From positions 1,344,471-1,408,470 of the forward strand of contig BCJC01000005.1 of the NCBI GenBank assembly GCA_001600175.1: a DNA stretch of 64,000 nt, written 5' to 3'. Of this stretch, positions 22,409 through 36,200 are shown one piece after another; positions within the stretch are counted from its first letter, which is position 1; each line of letters opens with the position of its first letter. The notes below the pieces were generated by a model, which made no database searches, was not told the DNA's origin, and worked only from the letters and a program-made list of their open reading frames with translations. A program made the translations under genes and the position numbers. The stretch comes from Erythrobasidium yunnanense. Lineage: Eukaryota; Basidiomycota; Cystobasidiomycetes; Erythrobasidiales; Erythrobasidiaceae.

Positions 22409-24441
22409 ATGTTCAGAAGACAGACCTGCGATTGCCTGCGTGCTGGAGCTAGAACGCAAAGCAGGAGAAGATTCACGTCAACTGCTCAGAATGCAGAAAG
22501 ACAGATCTTCAGGACAAGGAATCTGGCTGTAAGAAGGTTTAAGCTACACAGGCTCGATGTAATTAGCTGAAGTTGCTTTCAAGCTCGCTGCGGTAACGGC
22601 TACTGCGACAGTATCGTACATCTATAGCTTGCAACATCTGCGACTAGATGCGCCGCCGCCAAAGACTGGTTCCAAAGGACATGAGCCTGAGCAGAGTCAG
22701 TTAATATCGTTCAAAGGTATGCCTCTTTTCCCTTGCAAAGATTGGATGAGAAATAATGCTGGAATCATCATACAGAAGTGGAGAAGCACAACAAAGCAGA
22801 TGATCTATGGACCGTCATCAATGGCAAAGTGTATGACTTAACTGGCTTTCTTGAGCATCATCCTGGAGGCCCAGAGCATTTGCTCAAAGCAGCCGGAAAA
22901 GACGCGAGTCTGCTGTTCAATCCTTTTCATCCAGCAGGTCAGTCGCAGATCATGTCGGCCTCGATATGTAGCTTAATGGTGTGTTCTAGGCACCATCGAA
23001 GACTCCGAGACTCTGCCTACAACAGCCTTGAAAGGCTATGTAGATCCGGATACTTTACCAGCTGTTCCAAGAGGGCAAAGTCCGAGTGCACCCAGTGAGG
23101 CCGAGAAGAAGCAAGTCCCCTTAGCTGCCATCGTTGGAGTTCCCGATCTCGAAGCGGCCGCCGAGTCGATTCTTCCCGCAAAGTCCTTCGCGTACTATTC
23201 AGCCGGTGCGACGAGCATGCATACGCTCGCATTGAATGCATCAGCATGGGACCAGATCCTGTTCCGACCAAGGATATTGGTAGATGTAGCGAAAGTCAAC
23301 ACGAGCACGAAGTTCCTAGGTCACGAAACGACGCTGCCTGTCTTCATCGCGCCTGCTGGAATGGCGAAACTGAGTCATCCGAGGGGAGAAGCTGCTATGG
23401 CCGAAGCTGCGGGAAACGAGGGTGTTATCCAATTTGTGTCGACAAATGCGTCTGCCAAGTTGGAGGATATAATCGGAGCTGCTACCAGTAAAGACCAGGT
23501 CTTCATGATGCAGCTGTAGGTCGCGCTTGAGTCCTACGTGACCGAGTTGGCAAGAAGCTGAGTAGTCCTTTCGCCAGATACGTAAGTAAGAATCGTGCTG
23601 AAACCGAAAAGCTCATCAAGAAAATCCATGATCTGAAACAGCTGAAGGGCTTCTTCGTGACGGTCGATGCAGCGGCACCTGGGAAGCGAGAGGCAGACGA
23701 AAGAACCAGAGCAGAGGTGGAAGTGGCTTCGGGGATATCTGGTGGAAAGATCCAAAGTGATAGCAAAGGAGGTGGTATCGGAAGAAGTGTAGGAGGCTTC
23801 ATCGATCCTAGACTATGTGAGCGTGCGGGGATGACTGCTTGGAATTATGGAGGCTAACGATGTTGCTTTGTAGCTTGGAAGGACATTAAGTGGCTACGCT
23901 CGCAGACGGACTTGCCGATCGGATTGAAAGGTGTCCAGACGGTAGAAGATGTAGCTAAAGCAGTCGAAGCAGGTGTCGAGGCCGTATACCTCTCCAATCA
24001 CGGTGGTCGAGCGCTAGATGGTTCACCTCCTGCTCTGTATACGCTTGTCGAGCTCAACAAGTATTATCCCGAGATAATCGGGGATAAGAAGGTCGAGATA
24101 TACATTGACGGAGGAGTCAGGAGAGGTACCGATGTCGTGAAAGCGCTCTGCCTAGGCGCTACGGGCGTCGGAATGGGAAGACCGTTCATGTATGGCCTGT
24201 GCTACGGCGTGGAGGGAGTAGCGAAGACGATAGACAGTGAGTTTCTCCACCGCAGCGCTAGGTTTGCTGAATACTGATGATCGACCTAGTCATGCGAGAT
24301 GAAATCGAAACGACCCTTCGGCTGCTAGGAGTGAATAGCTTGAAGGAGCTGGGACCGCATCTCATCAATACGAGGCCTCTGGAAGGAAACCTGATGCAGC
24401 CGACTTGGGGCCCACAAGAAAAGAAGTCGCCTTCGAGTTGA
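22409..24441 (+). CDS. CYB2: Flavocytochrome b2, L-lactate:cytochrome c oxidoreductase
   Basis: Seven exons (22409-22528, 22584-22716, 22776-22937, 22990-23515, 23578-23816, 23874-24236, 24290-24441) give 564 residues. The N-terminus is Arg-rich without acidic residues (MFRRQTCDCLRAGARTQSRR), a mitochondrial presequence. It is followed by a short hydrophobic stretch (LAAVTATATVSYIY) that fits the intermembrane-space sorting signal known for yeast Cyb2. The cytochrome b5 domain shows the haem ligands in FLEHHPGGPEHLL and NPFHPAG. The FMN domain shows KSFAYYSAGATS, FIAPAGMAKLSHP, and the catalytic His and Arg in LSNHGGRALDGSP, then IYIDGGVRRGTDV. The enzyme oxidises L-lactate to pyruvate and passes electrons to cytochrome c. 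The second intron acceptor was set by phase and by the start of the hydrophobic segment. Confidence 0.93.
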
Positions 24442-24529
24442 TCGATGATACCAACATGAAGGAGCATTCTCGTCGTATGTAGCAGTCCTTGAGTAGAGTA
24501 TATAGCTGCACACTGTAGTCGAGCTGTAA

Positions 24530-25439
24530 ATGAGCTGCACAATGTATCGGACCGCCCAAGCTTTCTTATCTGTCGACTTCAGGCTTCTATCGTTCAGCGC
24601 ACGACTTTCCATGCTATTGGGATGGCCAGCGGCTCGTGGTCATCTCGTTTCAGCTCTTCATCGCCAACAATGCCGTCGTTCTTCATCGTCGCTGCCAGCT
24701 GCAGCAAACGATCTTCGCGAGCTCATGCGAACCGTAGCTCAGCCAGTAGCCGTCATCACTGCCAACATTCACGGTAGCAGTGGGATGGATGCGCCAGGTG
24801 AGCGTTGCGATGCGTCAAACGCGAAAGCTAGACTTGGTCTGATATGTCCGCACACTTTCTTCTGGGCGATTTCGCTGTCCAGACCATGGGGCGACTGTCT
24901 CTTCTTTCGTATCGATAGCTCTCTCCCCTTCTCCTCTTGTCGCCTTCGCACTGCGACTCCCATCAAGGCTGGCTTCTCACCTGAATCACGCATCATCGAG
25001 CGCAGGGAGAAGATCAGATCTTCCCAAACATGAAGCGATGTTTCGGATACACCTTCTTTCGCAAGAACAAGCGAACCTTGCAAGAGCTTTCGCGCGACAG
25101 CCTCCCTTACCGTCCAAAGCGACGCCTAGTTCAGCAGCTTCTCCTTCAGACACTTTTGCTCCTTTCCCCAAAGAACTGTTTCAACAGCTGGAAGAAGCGT
25201 CTCTAGGTTCTCTTGACTGTACTGTCACGGGCAGAGTACACCTCACGGACCCGCTACCTAGTGCAATAGGCGTCCAGACAGAAAGCTACGCAGACGCGAA
25301 GGATCAAGACATCAGCTTCGATGCTAGTAAAGCTACATCACAACTGTTCATCGCAAAAGTATTGAAGGCTAGGACGGGAGGAGAAGGCAAGCGGAAACCG
25401 TTGCTGTACCGTGGACAGAACTACCGGAGTCTCGCCTAA
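24530..25439 (+). CDS. Flavin reductase-like (FMN-binding) domain protein
   Basis: Two exons (24530-24797, 24883-25439) give 274 residues. The fold is the flavin-reductase split barrel: LMRTVAQPVAVITANIHGS, then HGATVSSFVSIALSPSPLVA, FALRLPSRLASHL and FRIHLLSQEQANLARAF. A Cys-containing segment (LGSLDCTVTGRVHLTD) and YRGQNYRSLA at the end close the domain. Proteins of this family bind FMN and reduce flavins or pass electrons to partner oxygenases; the substrate here is unknown. The N-terminus (MYRTAQAFLSVDFRLLSFSARL) is basic and amphipathic, so mitochondrial import is plausible. Starts at 24542 or 24611 are also possible. A Ser/Pro-rich insert (SKATPSSAASPSD) splits the barrel, longer than in bacterial relatives. 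Confidence 0.8.
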
Positions 25440-25642
25440 AAGCTGTAGCTTGGATACAGAGTTCACTGCACTGCATTCGCCTAGATGTTCCAAATAATAG
25501 AAACAACACTCGTTACCACTGCTCATTCTGCAACAAGATGGAGGAAGGCGTAATATAACTACGTCCAAGAAGTAAGAAACGGAAGGCAGTGACCAAGGCT
25601 TAGATACTCTCTGCCAGTCTCTTATGTTGTTGTACTGTACCT

Positions 25643-28615
25643 TCAATATCTTGCTTGCTGATTGAGCAGAAAGATAGACAGATCTTGCCAGCCTTGTACA
25701 GAATAGACAACATGTCAGCGCTGAGAGCCTTTCAAGACGAAGAAGAAATCACACTCACCACCTCCGATCTTGCACAGCACCTTTTTGCCCTTAGTCGGCC
25801 CGCGATCTATCAGCTTACAACTGATATCTTTTCCGTCGGTCCAGCCAAACCGGTATCTGGCCATTCTTTCCGTTGAAGACTGTATATCCGCTTCGGCTTT
25901 CTTGAGCGGTAGATCCACCCTCTCGCACGGTACGAAGAGTGGTTGGGAGTTGACTAGCGCAGCTATTTCCACGTCGAGCGGATCCCATGGCGTTGGGTTG
26001 TATGGCCCGCTCTGCAGAGCATCTTCGTCCGTTGTGGGTGCATGCATTGAGGAGAAGAGAGGAGAAGGAGTGATGGATCTTCTTGGACTGGCGTAGCCAG
26101 ATGAAGAGGACGTGCTAGAAATGCGAGGTGTCCGGCCCACTGCCATCGGAGAGCCAGCTTGTGGCAGCCCTAAAGAGGTTCTACCACCTCGTCCGCTACC
26201 ACCGTAGAGGGCACTTGCCCGAGCAGCTCGGAATCGGAGTGTAGGCTCGGGCGTCATGATATCGCTTCTGTTGCTGCTGACTCCGAATGGCGTGGTCTGC
26301 GAAGATGCAGTGGAGAGACTGAGACGTGGGATGTGAGACTGCCGGCGTGAAGCGCCTGCAGTAGAGGTGCTCGGAGTAGGTGAAAGAGCTCGCGCCATAA
26401 GACTAGACTCCTCGTAAGACTGGTCAGCAGGGCCGAAAAGCAGTGTTTCTGTGTCTGCATCTTGCGGCAAGCCCGAAGGCTGTTGTCTGCCTCTGGAAGG
26501 AGAGTGATTCGAGTATGCATGGCTAGCGGGAGCTGGAATTCTAGAACTAGGCGATAATGGTCGAGCCCTGGCAGCTGAAGCTGATGTATTGGAGGTAGCA
26601 GAGATAGTAGGACTAGGAGGCCGTCGTTGTAAGGTCGGCGTGGCTGTGAAGTTCCGACTTGCTGGGCGAGCAGGCGTCGCACGACCGGACTTCATGGGTG
26701 AATCGAAGCCTGGCATGGACTTTCGCCCTTTTGAAGCGGGGAGAGAGGAAGTGAGATCGTCTTTCTGTAGCCTGACCGAACCATTCCACCGCGGCCGGTT
26801 CTCGACAGTCGAGCCAGTCGCACTGAAGGCACCGCTCATTCCCGACACCGGACGAGGTAAAGGAGAGCGAGCTCGCTCGCTGAGAGCGGAAGATAAGTGT
26901 GTGTTGTAAGAAGGTCTGGAGGTGCTTGAGTTCGGGAAAGAAGGATGTGGTGGTAGATCGGCAAAGATGTATGCGGATTGGGTGTAGCGATGTTGAGGTG
27001 CAGATTGACGTGGCCGCAAGGGTGGCTTCCTCGTAATCGGAGTTGAAAAGCTGTCATTGCTTTCGCTGCTGGGCAACGTGCCCATTGGCTGGGGTGTGGG
27101 TCCATATGAGCTCTTCCGCGATAGGTCTCGCAATTTGTTCTCAGGCGATGACGTAGGTAAAGGAGGAGGAGGACTCTCGTCTTGTATTTGGGGCCGATGA
27201 CCTTTCAACCTGCTAGCTATCTTGCTGAAGGGTGATTTGGCTCGACTGTCTTGTGTAGGTGTGCCTAGCATATTGCTACCGCTTATACTTCTTTTGGCTT
27301 TCGGCGGACTAGGTGTAAGCCAGTCTCCTGTCTTGCGGCGCATAGAAGCCATTGCCGATTCGCTTCCATTCGACGTACTGATACTGCTGCTACGGCTTGC
27401 TTTCGTTGACATCTCTGTCGATCCAGTATACGCTACTGATTGCTCTGATGCGCCTCTTTCGCTAAGCAGATCTTGCACACTCTGCATCTCCACTTCAATT
27501 CTTTCCATCCGTTGCTGTAGATTCCGCCAGCGCGTCTTCATCTCGCTATGAGAATGAAGCACTTCTCCATTCAGAGAGCGTTGTTGCGCAATGCCACTGT
27601 CGATGACCTTCAAGACTCGGGCACAAGAAGGCAAGTAGTATTCTGGCCAAGGAAGAAATAAGCTTGACTATCTGAGAGGTCAGTCTGGACCGGCTTACTG
27701 CTCTTCTGATATAATGACTTGTGTAAAGACATGAACATGGCCAGATCGCCTTGCAATTCTTCGCGTGACGATGAAGTCTGAGAGCCAGATGTCGAGGCGA
27801 TACTATACTTCCGGTGCATTTCCTAATTATCCGAGTCTGTTAGCAACATAAGAGCTTGTGGTAGAGTACGCTTTCACTGACATGTACGAAGGTATGGCAT
27901 TGCAGGAAGACCTTTTCGAGACTTTGCATCATGTCCTCGGCTTGTCCCGAAACAGTACGATAGACCACAAGATATCTGACGAAGTGAATTAGATAGCTAT
28001 CTTGTAAGTAATAAGTTGACCAGACATACTTGTCTTCTACAAGCTCCTCCCGCAGACGCTCGGCGTCCTTCTGGGCCGTCTGCCAATGGCCAAGTGTTTC
28101 TGACCATTTATCTTTCAGGAAGCTTGCAGACATATTGTTGTGTAGAAAAGCATCTAGCCGCTTCTGCAGACTCGCGACTTCATTCGTAGTCATTTCTAGC
28201 TGAGCGTCCAGCTGCATGAGGGCAGTATCCACCTCGCTGATAGAGGATGTATCTTTGCCTTCGGTTCCATTGCGAACGTTTGATCCTTCTTCCCCTCCAG
28301 CATTAGCAAGATGTCGAAGCTCCTGCAAGTGCACGCGCCGGCCTCAGCTGAGCCAGGCCTACAGAACATGGTGCTCGTACACACCTGAACACGAAACACA
28401 TTGGTTTGTGCTGCTTCTACGCTCATGCCCACTTCGGTGATTGCGGAGCTCAGCGCCAGGCTTTCAATCTCGTTGGCCATATCGCCCATGTCGTGCAGCC
28501 CGTTCTGGTTCGCGCCATGATTGTCGCCATTGGTGCTGGATGGAGCTGCTTCTATGGAGGCTTTCGGCGCAGCAATAGAGCTTGTATTGACTGTAGAATC
28601 GTCTGGCGATGTCAT
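25643..28615 (-). CDS. KAR9-type cortical/spindle protein with C-terminal GAR domain
   Basis: Six exons (28615-28385, 28322-28030, 27975-27882, 27822-27699, 27642-25759, 25692-25643) give 891 residues. Residues about 75-290 resemble the KAR9 domain: paired coiled coils, KDKWSETLGHWQ, the signature EDKYLVVYRTVSGQAEDMM and LPSCARVLKVIDSG. Kar9 proteins link cytoplasmic microtubule tips to myosin or actin and orient the spindle. Residues about 320-800 are Ser/Pro/Arg-rich and disordered. The last 60 residues form a GAR (Gas2-related) module, RYRFGWTDGKDISCKLIDRG then CKIGGGWQDLSIFLL, a microtubule-binding module in Gas2 and spectraplakins. The tail (GWQDLSIFLL) appears only when the last intron (25693-25758) is removed, which supports that junction. 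The TTG-led frame extends further, but the first ATG is at 28615. Confidence 0.8.
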
Positions 28616-29233
28616 TTGTCGCGCCGTGTCTTCAGCAGCAGTCGCAAGCCAGAGCAAACATCGTCCCGTAGCTTGCTAGAACTGACCCAAGCGCAATTGA
28701 AAGCCTTGAGAGCACAGGTTTGAAAAGTGACAGAATCGGTAGAGACGACAGCCGGCTCCCTATTTTGCGCCCACAACGAAGAGTCACCCTACTCTCCACC
28801 TATCTGTTCATTCGTAAAGATTATACTCTCATATGAGCTTCCTTCTCCTTCTTTGTTGCCGAGACGGTATCTGCTGTACCTAGGTGAAAGTCCAGGCCTA
28901 GCTTTCCTTCTACATAGCTTGAAAGACTCTGTGTGAACGTGGTGCGGAAGATTGGGGCTTGGGAGCACAGGCCCATCGCTCCACAGACATAGCGCACTGC
29001 CAGTCACTCATTGTCTGCCCGGTCCTGGGGCTGTAAGCTCTTGCGGTGGTATGATAGCTTATTGGGGAGCTTGACGCATTATTCGGCAAGTACTCAGCTG
29101 ATGCCCTGCTAAATATACTGCTTATCGTATATCCTGCGATGCGGGGTAATCTGTGACGAGCTGCAGTATGTTCAGGCATTCGCAGCGCTAGGTTGGCTAT
29201 GCTTGAATCTTGACGACCAGTATTAGATGTTTA
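28616..29233. other. Intergenic region, no supported gene
   Basis: This region separates two minus-strand genes. It contains one 89-residue frame (29179-28910, minus) without recognisable content, and no splice structure. It should include the promoter of the KAR9-type gene and the 3' flank of the PX gene. Confidence 0.45.
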
Positions 29234-30253
29234 CTAGGTCTCAAGTATCCACTCCTTAGCTTGCTTGCTACCTCCTAGGCGAGGATGAAGCAAAACTGTG
29301 CTTAGCCAATAGCTGAGCAGCTTCCTCCGCTTTTCCAGGAAGGTAGTCCGGAATTTAGCTGATGAAGCGTTCAATCGATTAGCAGTATATTCATAGGATG
29401 ATCAGCAGAGGTACTTGCCCAGGGATTTAGGCGGAAGCGAGTCCAGTATATTCGCAAAAGTCGGGAAAGTGGCCAGCAGACTATCTCGTAGCTTGCAGAA
29501 GGCCGAGTATCGCTTGATCTTGGTAAGCATAGCACCCTATATATGTGCCCAAACGCTTCAGATTGTGGAGTTGTTGATGCGCAATTGATACCACTCACGT
29601 CCCTTGTCGAGATCTTGCACTCATAAGCAACATAGCCTCCGAAGGAGCTTCCTACAGTATGGAAGCCTGCTACCTGCACCTGTTCATAGCTCGATCGGTC
29701 AACTTCGGTTAGCCGAAGATCTGCCAAGAGCCGTCTACCTCTCTAGCGAAAGTAGCTGTCTCCATTTCTGAATTATCTCGAACTCTGATGCCGGCCAAGG
29801 ACGACTTTCTCCCGCTGCGATTTGAGCGTATGGAGGACGGGCGGAAGTGGAAAGACTCCGGCTGGCGCGAAGAGGTGTTCATCGAGGTTCGCACATAACT
29901 TCTCATCCACCTACATCGCTATCAAAGTCCAGTGTATGCGTAGTCTCGCTACTCGCTCTTCGTATCAGTTCACGCGCGGACCTCTTTGAAGCGTTAGTCC
30001 CGCTACGCGAGCGATTTCCAGGAGTAGGTATCGGAGCAGGAAGGTCATAGAAGGTATCGAGAGCTTCTTCATATTCAGCAGGCGAATCCAGAGGAGGGGC
30101 CAAGCGCCTTTCGTCCAAAGAAGCCGGTTTTCCAGATGATGAAGCTTCACTTTGGCGGTCGTAATCATGATTGATAGACTCTTCTTGTGGATCTGTACGA
30201 GGTAGCACAAAGCCTTGTAATGCTTCTGCCAGTTCTTCTGTTGTTTTCGTCAT
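29234..30253 (-). CDS. PX-domain protein, YPT35-like
   Basis: Five exons (30253-29915, 29861-29739, 29679-29599, 29518-29419, 29358-29234) give 255 residues. Residues 1-150 are disordered. The PX domain occupies the rest: VAGFHTVGSSFGGYVAYECK, IKRYSAFCKLRDSLLATFP, LDSLPPKSL, FRTTFLEKRRKLLSYWL and LLHPRLGGSKQAKEWIL. The RYS and PPK motifs contact phosphatidylinositol 3-phosphate in PX domains, so endosomal or vacuolar membrane binding is likely. A short PX protein with a disordered leader fits yeast Ypt35, which recruits a Vps13 lipid-transfer protein; that role is family knowledge. The fourth intron (29359-29418) starts with GCAAGT. A GT donor five bases on would bring an early stop, so a GC-AG intron is the better reading. 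Confidence 0.8.
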
Positions 30254-30354
30254 TTCCACGTGAGGTTAACCTGGGTCTTGTACGAAGAAACGTCTCTTTC
30301 CTTCGCTCCAACCAGGTTGTGTTCTGAGCCTTTTCAACACTTTCGCAGTTCAGT
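30254..30354. promoter_or_regulatory. Compact divergent promoter
   Basis: Only 101 bp separate the start codons of the PX-domain gene (minus) and the long disordered protein gene (plus). Both transcripts must start here or overlap at their 5' ends. Confidence 0.5.
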
Positions 30355-33300
30355 ATGTCGAACTCTTCAAGGAAAACAAACAAATACATCGATGATATGG
30401 CTGCTGGACCTGACGCCGGCGAAACAAGCGAAAGCGGCTGGGAAACAGCCAGCGCAGAAGCAAGCGCAGAAGACAGTCCAGATACAAGTTCTGAGAAACA
30501 CGATGCAAGCAGTAGCATCGCGGACGCGACGAATGCTGGCGAGATCTCTCGGATAATCACCACACGAAGCATGGCCAAAGGCCCAGCTATGAGACCGCTG
30601 ACTGATTTGATGTCCGATATGCAATCAGGCATGTCCATCAATGTATTTCCCTCATTCCCTAAGCTGAACCCGTTTGATTCCTCAGCTCTTTCCGCACCTC
30701 AAGTGAATAACACGTCCAAGCAGTCTCTTTCGAAACTAGCGAATAAGTCACAAATAGGAAGAAACCTTGCTAAAAGAAAGAAGATGCCTCATTGGACTGC
30801 TCAGGCAGGGCCACTTCTATCAGGCTTCGATAAGCAGCGTCAACGAGAAGAGCAGAAGCAAGCTCAGAGACAGCTCGAAGTTGAGATAGCCTCAGTGAAT
30901 CGTACATCTCATCAGAAGCCCGCTCCCGAAAGTTCAGCATCTTCCGAGCAAGAAGAGCACTCTCAAGCTGAAGCAGAGTCAGCTCAACCAGTCACATACG
31001 CGAAGAAGCAAATCGCGCGTCATACGCCAGAGGTAGACTCTGCAGCCACTTCAGATATCGAATCCACAACTACGAGCGTAGCTTCACCTGCTCAGAACAC
31101 GCTCCGAGAACTGTCAGACCATTCTGGCAGCGAGGGGTCGTCTGCAGGACCAGACTCACCCAAAGAAGCACAAATTACAAATACAAACATTACAATAGAT
31201 GCTGTAGAGCACCCTCAATCGGACTGGTCTGTCCAGGCTGTCAAACCCTCGTCAGGAAATCAAGCTGGCGTCATTAACGGCCACAAATACCAACCCGAAT
31301 TCACAGAAACAGGAACAGAGATTGCTCCTTCTAGAGAACCATCTTCAATACCTCCAGATCCTACCAATGAGCCCAAGCTTTCGAATGTTGCTCCTTCCGT
31401 TCCCACTAACTCGGAGGTTCCAGTCAACAAACCAAAACGCGTCAAGTTTGACCTTCCCGAGCAGCAGGTTCAGCATATAGTACCTCAAGAAGCTGAACTA
31501 CCTCCCCCTGTGCAGAGAGGCTGGCTCGCTGCTGCCTGTTCGACAACACCCGTTTTCGTTCCACCACCTAAGAAACCGCAGAAGAGCGTACAGATTGTTC
31601 AGAGCAGAGCTACACCTGTCGTATACAAGCAAAACCTACCACATACATACGCCATGTCGTCTCTCCCGGTTCACGTCGGGCAGCAGCAGACCCATCCACC
31701 TTACAATCCGCAGCAACAACAGCAAGAAGGATGGATGCAGGCTCAGCCAATGTATCAGAACCAAGGTGAATACTTCACACGAGATGATCATCAATGTTTG
31801 ACGCGTCTTTCGCGTTCTTTTATCCAGCTGTTTATCCGCAGTACCCTGCAAGCTACGCGTATCAGTACTCACCACCTATGCAAGCTATGCCGTTTCCAAT
31901 GTATCAGCAGCAAGCTCCACAACAAATGTACCCAGTATATCCTCCTCAGCATCAGTATCCTGTTCCTGCTGCACCTCAATTCGTCGGACATCACCAGGGC
32001 GCTGAGGAACAAATGCCTCACCATCAGCCTCCAGGAAACAACAGCATGAACGCTCCACAAATAGAAGAACATCATCACGTCGAGCGTCCCTCATTTAGGT
32101 CCTCTGATCAGCCAAGAGACAGATCCACCAAGAAAAGAAAGCACAAACACGAACATAGAGAGAAGGATGCATACCTCTCTTCACCTTCACCTCCACCCAG
32201 GGAGTCTCCTTCCAGACTGATAAAGAAGAAAGAAGACAATTCGAGACGTAGAGAAGAAAGCGATGCCGAAACAGGCTCTCCTCGTCGCCGCGCTAGCGAG
32301 TACGAAGAACGCCATCCAGAGAAGCATCTCCAAGCCGGTTCTTCTTCTTCGCACAGAAACCGCAAAACCGCTTCTTCTGCATACTCAACCACTTCCTCGC
32401 TTTACCGCAAACTGCAAAAGCAGGAACATAGGAGAGCTCAGAGACCTTCTCATCAAGAAATGTACGCATACAGCGCTAAACGAGGAGGCAGGATACCAAA
32501 TGACCTCGATGCATTCGGAGCAAGCGAAGACGATAGTGGAAATGACTGGTCCACACTTTCATATGCAAAGACGCCACTTGTCAGACCTTCTACTCCCCAA
32601 GAGCCTTCAGGAGAAGAAGAAAAGATCATCCCCTCAGTATACAAGAAATTCCAACCTAGTTTCACACCCAAAGTGACACGAGAGGCTCTCGAAGCCGAGA
32701 AACGCAGAGCCGCTGAAGAAGCAGCTTCCAAACAAAAACACAAATCACCCTACGGTAGCTTCGATGATGACGGCCAAGGAAGAAAAGTTTCCGCCTTTTC
32801 AGACCCAGCCTTCGGCAACTCGGAGCCTTTACTAGTAGGAAAGAAGAAACGTCTTTCTCTCTTTAGACCGCCTTCCAAAGAAGAATACGAAGCAGAACAG
32901 AGAAAAAATGAGAATAATAACAAGAGAAAAGCAGGAGACTTAGCAGGGTTGGATGATCGTGCAGACATTAACCAGGACGTACCGAGCAGTGATAAAGAAA
33001 ACGTAAGCGAGCGTCGAGGTGGAGGAGCCTACTCTTTCCTCTCGCAAATGGGTCCAAGTGAAACGCAGCCTGTAAGTCTGGCCAATGTCCCATCTTTGCT
33101 GGTGAACTAACTTCATCCACATCAGAAATATGTCTCAAGCCTCTACAAACGCTCCAAGCTGGACAACCCAGCTCCTATACATTCTCCCGTCCACAACAGA
33201 CACATTACAGACGAAGTCAGCTCGCCTGCAGTCGAGAAGGCACTATCTTCAGAACCAGACCTACAGCATGCTCGACATATCAACAGCACGCCTCCTACCT

Positions 33301-33608
33301 CCCCTCAACCCGCTACTCCAGCATCGCTTCATAAAGCTCCAGCTATGCTATCACCAGCTGTAAAGAGAGCAGAAGTCAGCCAGTCTCCCAAAGTACACGG
33401 AGAAGAAGAACAAACATACAGAAGTCCAATCAACAAACAGGTTGGACGAAGTCGAGAACAAGAGATAAAATCCGTGAAGCAGCCGTCTGCTTATAGCCGT
33501 TTCTTCGATGAACCCGAGAATGAAGAAGAGGAAGTCGGAGAAAACAATATCTCGAGCACAGCAGACGAGAACAGTGATACAAGTAGCAGGAAATGGAGCT
33601 TCTGGTAG
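30355..33608 (+). CDS. Large disordered protein, function unknown
   Basis: Three exons (30355-31765, 31828-33071, 33126-33608) give 1045 residues. Almost all of it is low complexity. Residues 1-80 are Ser/Ala/Asp-rich with TTRSMAKGPAMRPL. Residues about 440-570 are Pro/Gln/Tyr-rich, prion-like (VYPQYPASYAYQYSPPMQ and PQQMYPVYPPQHQYP). A His-rich segment (EEHHHVERP) and a Lys/Arg/His run (KKRKHKHEHREKD) come next, then coiled-coil stretches (EALEAEKRRAAEEAASKQ). The C-terminus (SAYSRFFDEPE) is acidic. The Tyr/Gln region and basic runs suggest an RNA-binding or condensate-forming protein, but I see no RRM or other fold, so no function is assigned. The join at the first intron is supported by phase and by the repeat-like YPQY register. 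Confidence 0.65.
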
Positions 33609-33953
33609 CTTTCTTTCCTTTTACGCGCATGTTACGATCATCGTCAAGTTTCGAGCAGCTACGAAATTCCCTATAAGCATCAGACAATGGCGTCCTCTAT
33701 GAATGCAAGTGCGACAGTCATAGAATAGTATTGTCAAATCAGTACTAAAGATGTAGAGTAGAAGAACAGCCTTCTTTTCACGTGATGATATGCAAAAGCA
33801 GATTTTGCATTGTAGACTGACAGCTAGCTGACGACTGACAATCTACTCTGAGTATTCCTACAACAGCACAACAATCTACAGCGCGATGAATGTAAAACAA
33901 GAGGAACATATCCCCGCTGGAAACGCCGAATAACTGGTCGAGCGGGCATCAAG
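33609..33953. other. Convergent 3' intergenic region
   Basis: The region lies between two facing stop codons. I see no gene in it. Confidence 0.5.
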
Positions 33954-35531
<1,578 letters not shown>

Positions 35532-36200
35532 TGTTGGGAGTATGCAAACCGTGGATTTGGCAGTTAATATCGGGAGCCAAACAAGTTGACAGCCCTTGAC
35601 AGCCGTTCAAACGGTCAGCCCAAAGCGACATTTTTCGTAAATGATAGCAAGGATACAATCTAGTGCTATCTGCAATTAAGTACAGACATATTTAGGATCG
35701 AAACAATTGGCTTTCAGCCCTGCGGCCAGAAGCAGACCTCAAGCAAGCTCGCTCGATACACCTTGAGGGGAGACATACGATCTAGCGCAGCAGCTGCAGA
35801 CTTTGCAACAGCTTCTCCACTTCGATTCAGCAGCAATACGCATGCTTCCTAGCTTTTTAAGCTTTCTCGAGATAGATCGAAGCACCGTTGCAACTGCCTG
35901 ATCAGATCTGCAGATTGAGCAGGGTTTAATGGAGCATTCACTCACAAGATATTCAATCCATCCTGATATGCACTTCCAACGTATCAATTTCGTCCAAGGT
36001 ACTGTCCCTGCGAGTCGGACATGCTGACCTTGGCTAGCTCGCTGCCCCCTAACGACAACGGCTGCGGGAGCACGCATTTTCAGCCCAACAAGATACCATG
36101 GCGCGGCATCTCTCTTGTCTTCTGTTCATATCGTTCATTTTCATCGTTCCCCCTTCACCCTCCCTTCTGCCTTCTCTCTGCGCATGCGGTGTAGAATTCG
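35532..36200. promoter_or_regulatory. Divergent intergenic region
   Basis: This holds the upstream sequences of GDP-L-fucose synthase (minus) and the membrane protein gene (plus). A 64-residue frame at 36098-36292 overlaps the start of the latter and looks like chance. I see no other content. Confidence 0.45.

Noticed and set aside
28910-29179. An 89-residue minus-strand frame
   Set aside because: It has no domain, no paralogue in the window and no splice partner.
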